Assembly (NCBI GenBank): GCA_014239035.1
Contig: JAAZZY010000040.1
Coordinates: 1 to 14,360 of the forward strand
Direction of reading: 5' to 3'
Origin: Chlamydiia bacterium
Lineage (GTDB): Bacteria > Chlamydiota > Chlamydiia > Chlamydiales > JAAZZY01
Length of the DNA: 14,360 bases
Below, one piece after another: positions 13,404 through 14,360 of this stretch. The position numbers and the translations under genes were made by a program. How positions within the stretch are numbered: position 1 is the first letter of the stretch; every line of letters starts with the position of its first letter. The notes under the pieces were generated by a model, which had not been told where the DNA came from, did not search any database, and worked only from the letters and a program-made list of their open reading frames with translations.

Positions 13404-13859
13404 ATGAATCTTTACTCCAAAGCACTATTCATTAGTGTTGTTATTTTGACACTTTTCACCTCTTGTGCTCCAACAACCTCAAAGGATTATCAGACCCAGG
13501 CTTGTGTTCTTATGAAAGCGTTTGTAAAGGATTTGAAAAAAATCCATGATCCTAGGCAACTAAAAAAGAAACAAAAAGTTTTAAAAAAACATTTTAATTG
13601 TTTGACCATTCTGATGATGGATTACCGCTCTTTTTTTGAAAAGCATCCTGAACTAGATAAAGAGCAGTCTCTCAAGCTGCAGCAGATAGCCTATACGCTT
13701 AAATGCGAGCTTTACAGGTTATATCAATTAGATGGCGGATTGAGCTTGATAGAAGAGGCTCAAAAAGATGCTTACGTGAAGCTAGGGCTTTTCGAACATT
13801 CTCTTTCGAATACAAAAATCGACTTATATAAGTCAAATAAGCCTTTGTCTAAAGGATAG
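13404..13859 (+). CDS. Small putative lipoprotein of unknown function
   Basis: From ATG 13404 the product has 151 residues. It starts with a signal peptide (MNLYSKALFISVVILTLFTSC) in which Cys21 follows F-T-S, a relaxed lipobox, so lipid attachment at the envelope is likely but not certain. The mature part (about 130 residues) is helical and lysine-rich, with a K-rich stretch (about residues 49-63) and three further cysteines in QACVLMK, HFNCLTI and TLKCELY. I recognise no family. ATG 13380, eight codons upstream and in frame, is the alternative start but lacks a ribosome-binding site. The gene is divergent from the tRNA-Val gene and its last 11 bp overlap the 3' end of the opposing small membrane protein gene. 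Confidence 0.75.
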   Translation: MNLYSKALFISVVILTLFTSCAPTTSKDYQTQACVLMKAFVKDLKKIHDPRQLKKKQKVLKKHFNCLTILMMDYRSFFEKHPELDKEQSLKLQQIAYTLKCELYRLYQLDGGLSLIEEAQKDAYVKLGLFEHSLSNTKIDLYKSNKPLSKG

Positions 13860-14319
13860 AAGTAAAAACTTCTATTGATTGATTGACTAGTGACATTCCT
13901 CCCAAAAAGGAGTAAAGGGATCCCAAATAGGATAATGAAGAGGCACCAAGGACAGAAGCTAGAGACGCGGGCCCGTACATTCCTTCTTGCTCGGCAAATG
14001 GTTTTGAGCCAAGTGATTCACAAAATTCTGAATCTTGTTCGGGGTAGCCTGTTTTTACATGCAAAAATTTTGTAATGTTCTTACAAGCATGTGTAAAGCC
14101 TGGAATATCTTCGAAGCCTTTAGCATCTTCACCTTCGTTTAAAAAAAACTGTTGGAGTTTCACGGTCGTTAGATAGGCGCCACCGACTCCTATAACCATG
14201 AGGCTTACTCCTGAAACTGCTAAGGTAGTCGCCTGTCCAAGTTTAAAAGTTCCTTTTGCAACACTTCCGAGGAAAGTCGTAGAGTTTTTTTGCTGTAGGG
14301 TAACATTATCAACAGTCAT
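13849..14319 (-). CDS. Small two-helix membrane protein of unknown function
   Basis: The 156-residue product has a polar N-terminus of about 28 residues, a glycine/serine-rich hydrophobic segment (about 30-53, LAVSGVSLMVIGVGGAYL), a polar middle of about 60 residues with two cysteines (Cys79, Cys100), and a second Gly/Ser-rich hydrophobic segment (about 115-146). Both ends would lie on the same side of the membrane, and the small-residue patterns suggest tight helix packing. It is not the close bilobed hairpin of classical chlamydial Inc proteins, because the segments are far apart. No signal peptide and no family that I recognise. ATG 14319 has no Shine-Dalgarno; TATACT at 14331-14336 (minus strand) could be a -10, but its -35 would lie near the window edge. 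Confidence 0.7.
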   Translation of the reverse strand: MTVDNVTLQQKNSTTFLGSVAKGTFKLGQATTLAVSGVSLMVIGVGGAYLTTVKLQQFFLNEGEDAKGFEDIPGFTHACKNITKFLHVKTGYPEQDSEFCESLGSKPFAEQEGMYGPASLASVLGASSLSYLGSLYSFLGGMSLVNQSIEVFTSIL

Positions 14320-14360
14320 CGTATAGATCTAGTATAGTTTGTTTTAAAAAGGAGATTCTA

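Noticed and set aside
13890..14075. Plus-strand 61-codon frame opposite the small membrane protein
   Set aside because: There is no ribosome-binding site and the opposite strand gives a coherent two-helix protein, so the plus-strand frame is less likely. Neither is conserved enough to be decisive by eye.
1..14360. Search for phage, insertion sequence, toxin-antitoxin, defence or CRISPR signatures
   Set aside because: Nothing seen: no transposase or integrase motifs, no flanking repeats at the tRNA pair, no regular spacer repeats. The region reads as vertically inherited core chromosome.

Overview
The window looks like ordinary core chromosome from a member of the Chlamydiota, most likely an environmental (Parachlamydiales-type) lineage and not Chlamydia itself. 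The evidence is conserved synteny and protein style: rpsA is followed by nusA on one strand, and rpe-efp-accB-accC occur in the same order as in Chlamydia trachomatis (CT121-CT124, recalled from memory). A membrane fatty acid desaturase and other accessory genes, which I do not recall from the small Chlamydia genomes, point to a larger environmental genome. The DNA is AT-rich, densely packed and free of recognisable insertion sequences, phage genes or CRISPR arrays.

Layout. Positions 1-3060 (minus strand) hold rpsA and then nusA, which runs off the left edge; an intrinsic terminator lies between them. From 3287 to 6061 (plus) there is a short aspartokinase with no regulatory ACT domains and, 18 bp later, a 659-residue protein I cannot assign. 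From 8900 down to 6058 (minus) come an SHB17-like histidine phosphatase, a delta-9-type desaturase with its own near-consensus promoter, and an EamA-family transporter. From 8992 to 12186 (plus) lie rpe and then the efp-accB-accC operon, which starts at a good promoter after rpe. From 13322 down to 12183 (minus) come tRNA-Val(UAC), tRNA-Asp(GUC) and a YitT-family membrane protein. At the right end a small plus-strand lipoprotein converges on a small minus-strand two-helix membrane protein.

How the genes fit together. rpsA, nusA and efp serve translation and transcription. accB and accC supply the biotin carrier and biotin carboxylase of acetyl-CoA carboxylase, and the desaturase would modify the resulting acyl chains. 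rpe and the divergent phosphatase plausibly meet in the non-oxidative pentose phosphate pathway. The aspartokinase would feed diaminopimelate or amino acid synthesis.

I see no clearly new multi-gene system. The best leads are the ACT-less aspartokinase paired with the unknown 659-residue protein, the phosphatase-rpe pair with overlapping divergent promoters, the terminator placed directly upstream of nusA, and three convergent gene pairs whose ends overlap at their stop codons.
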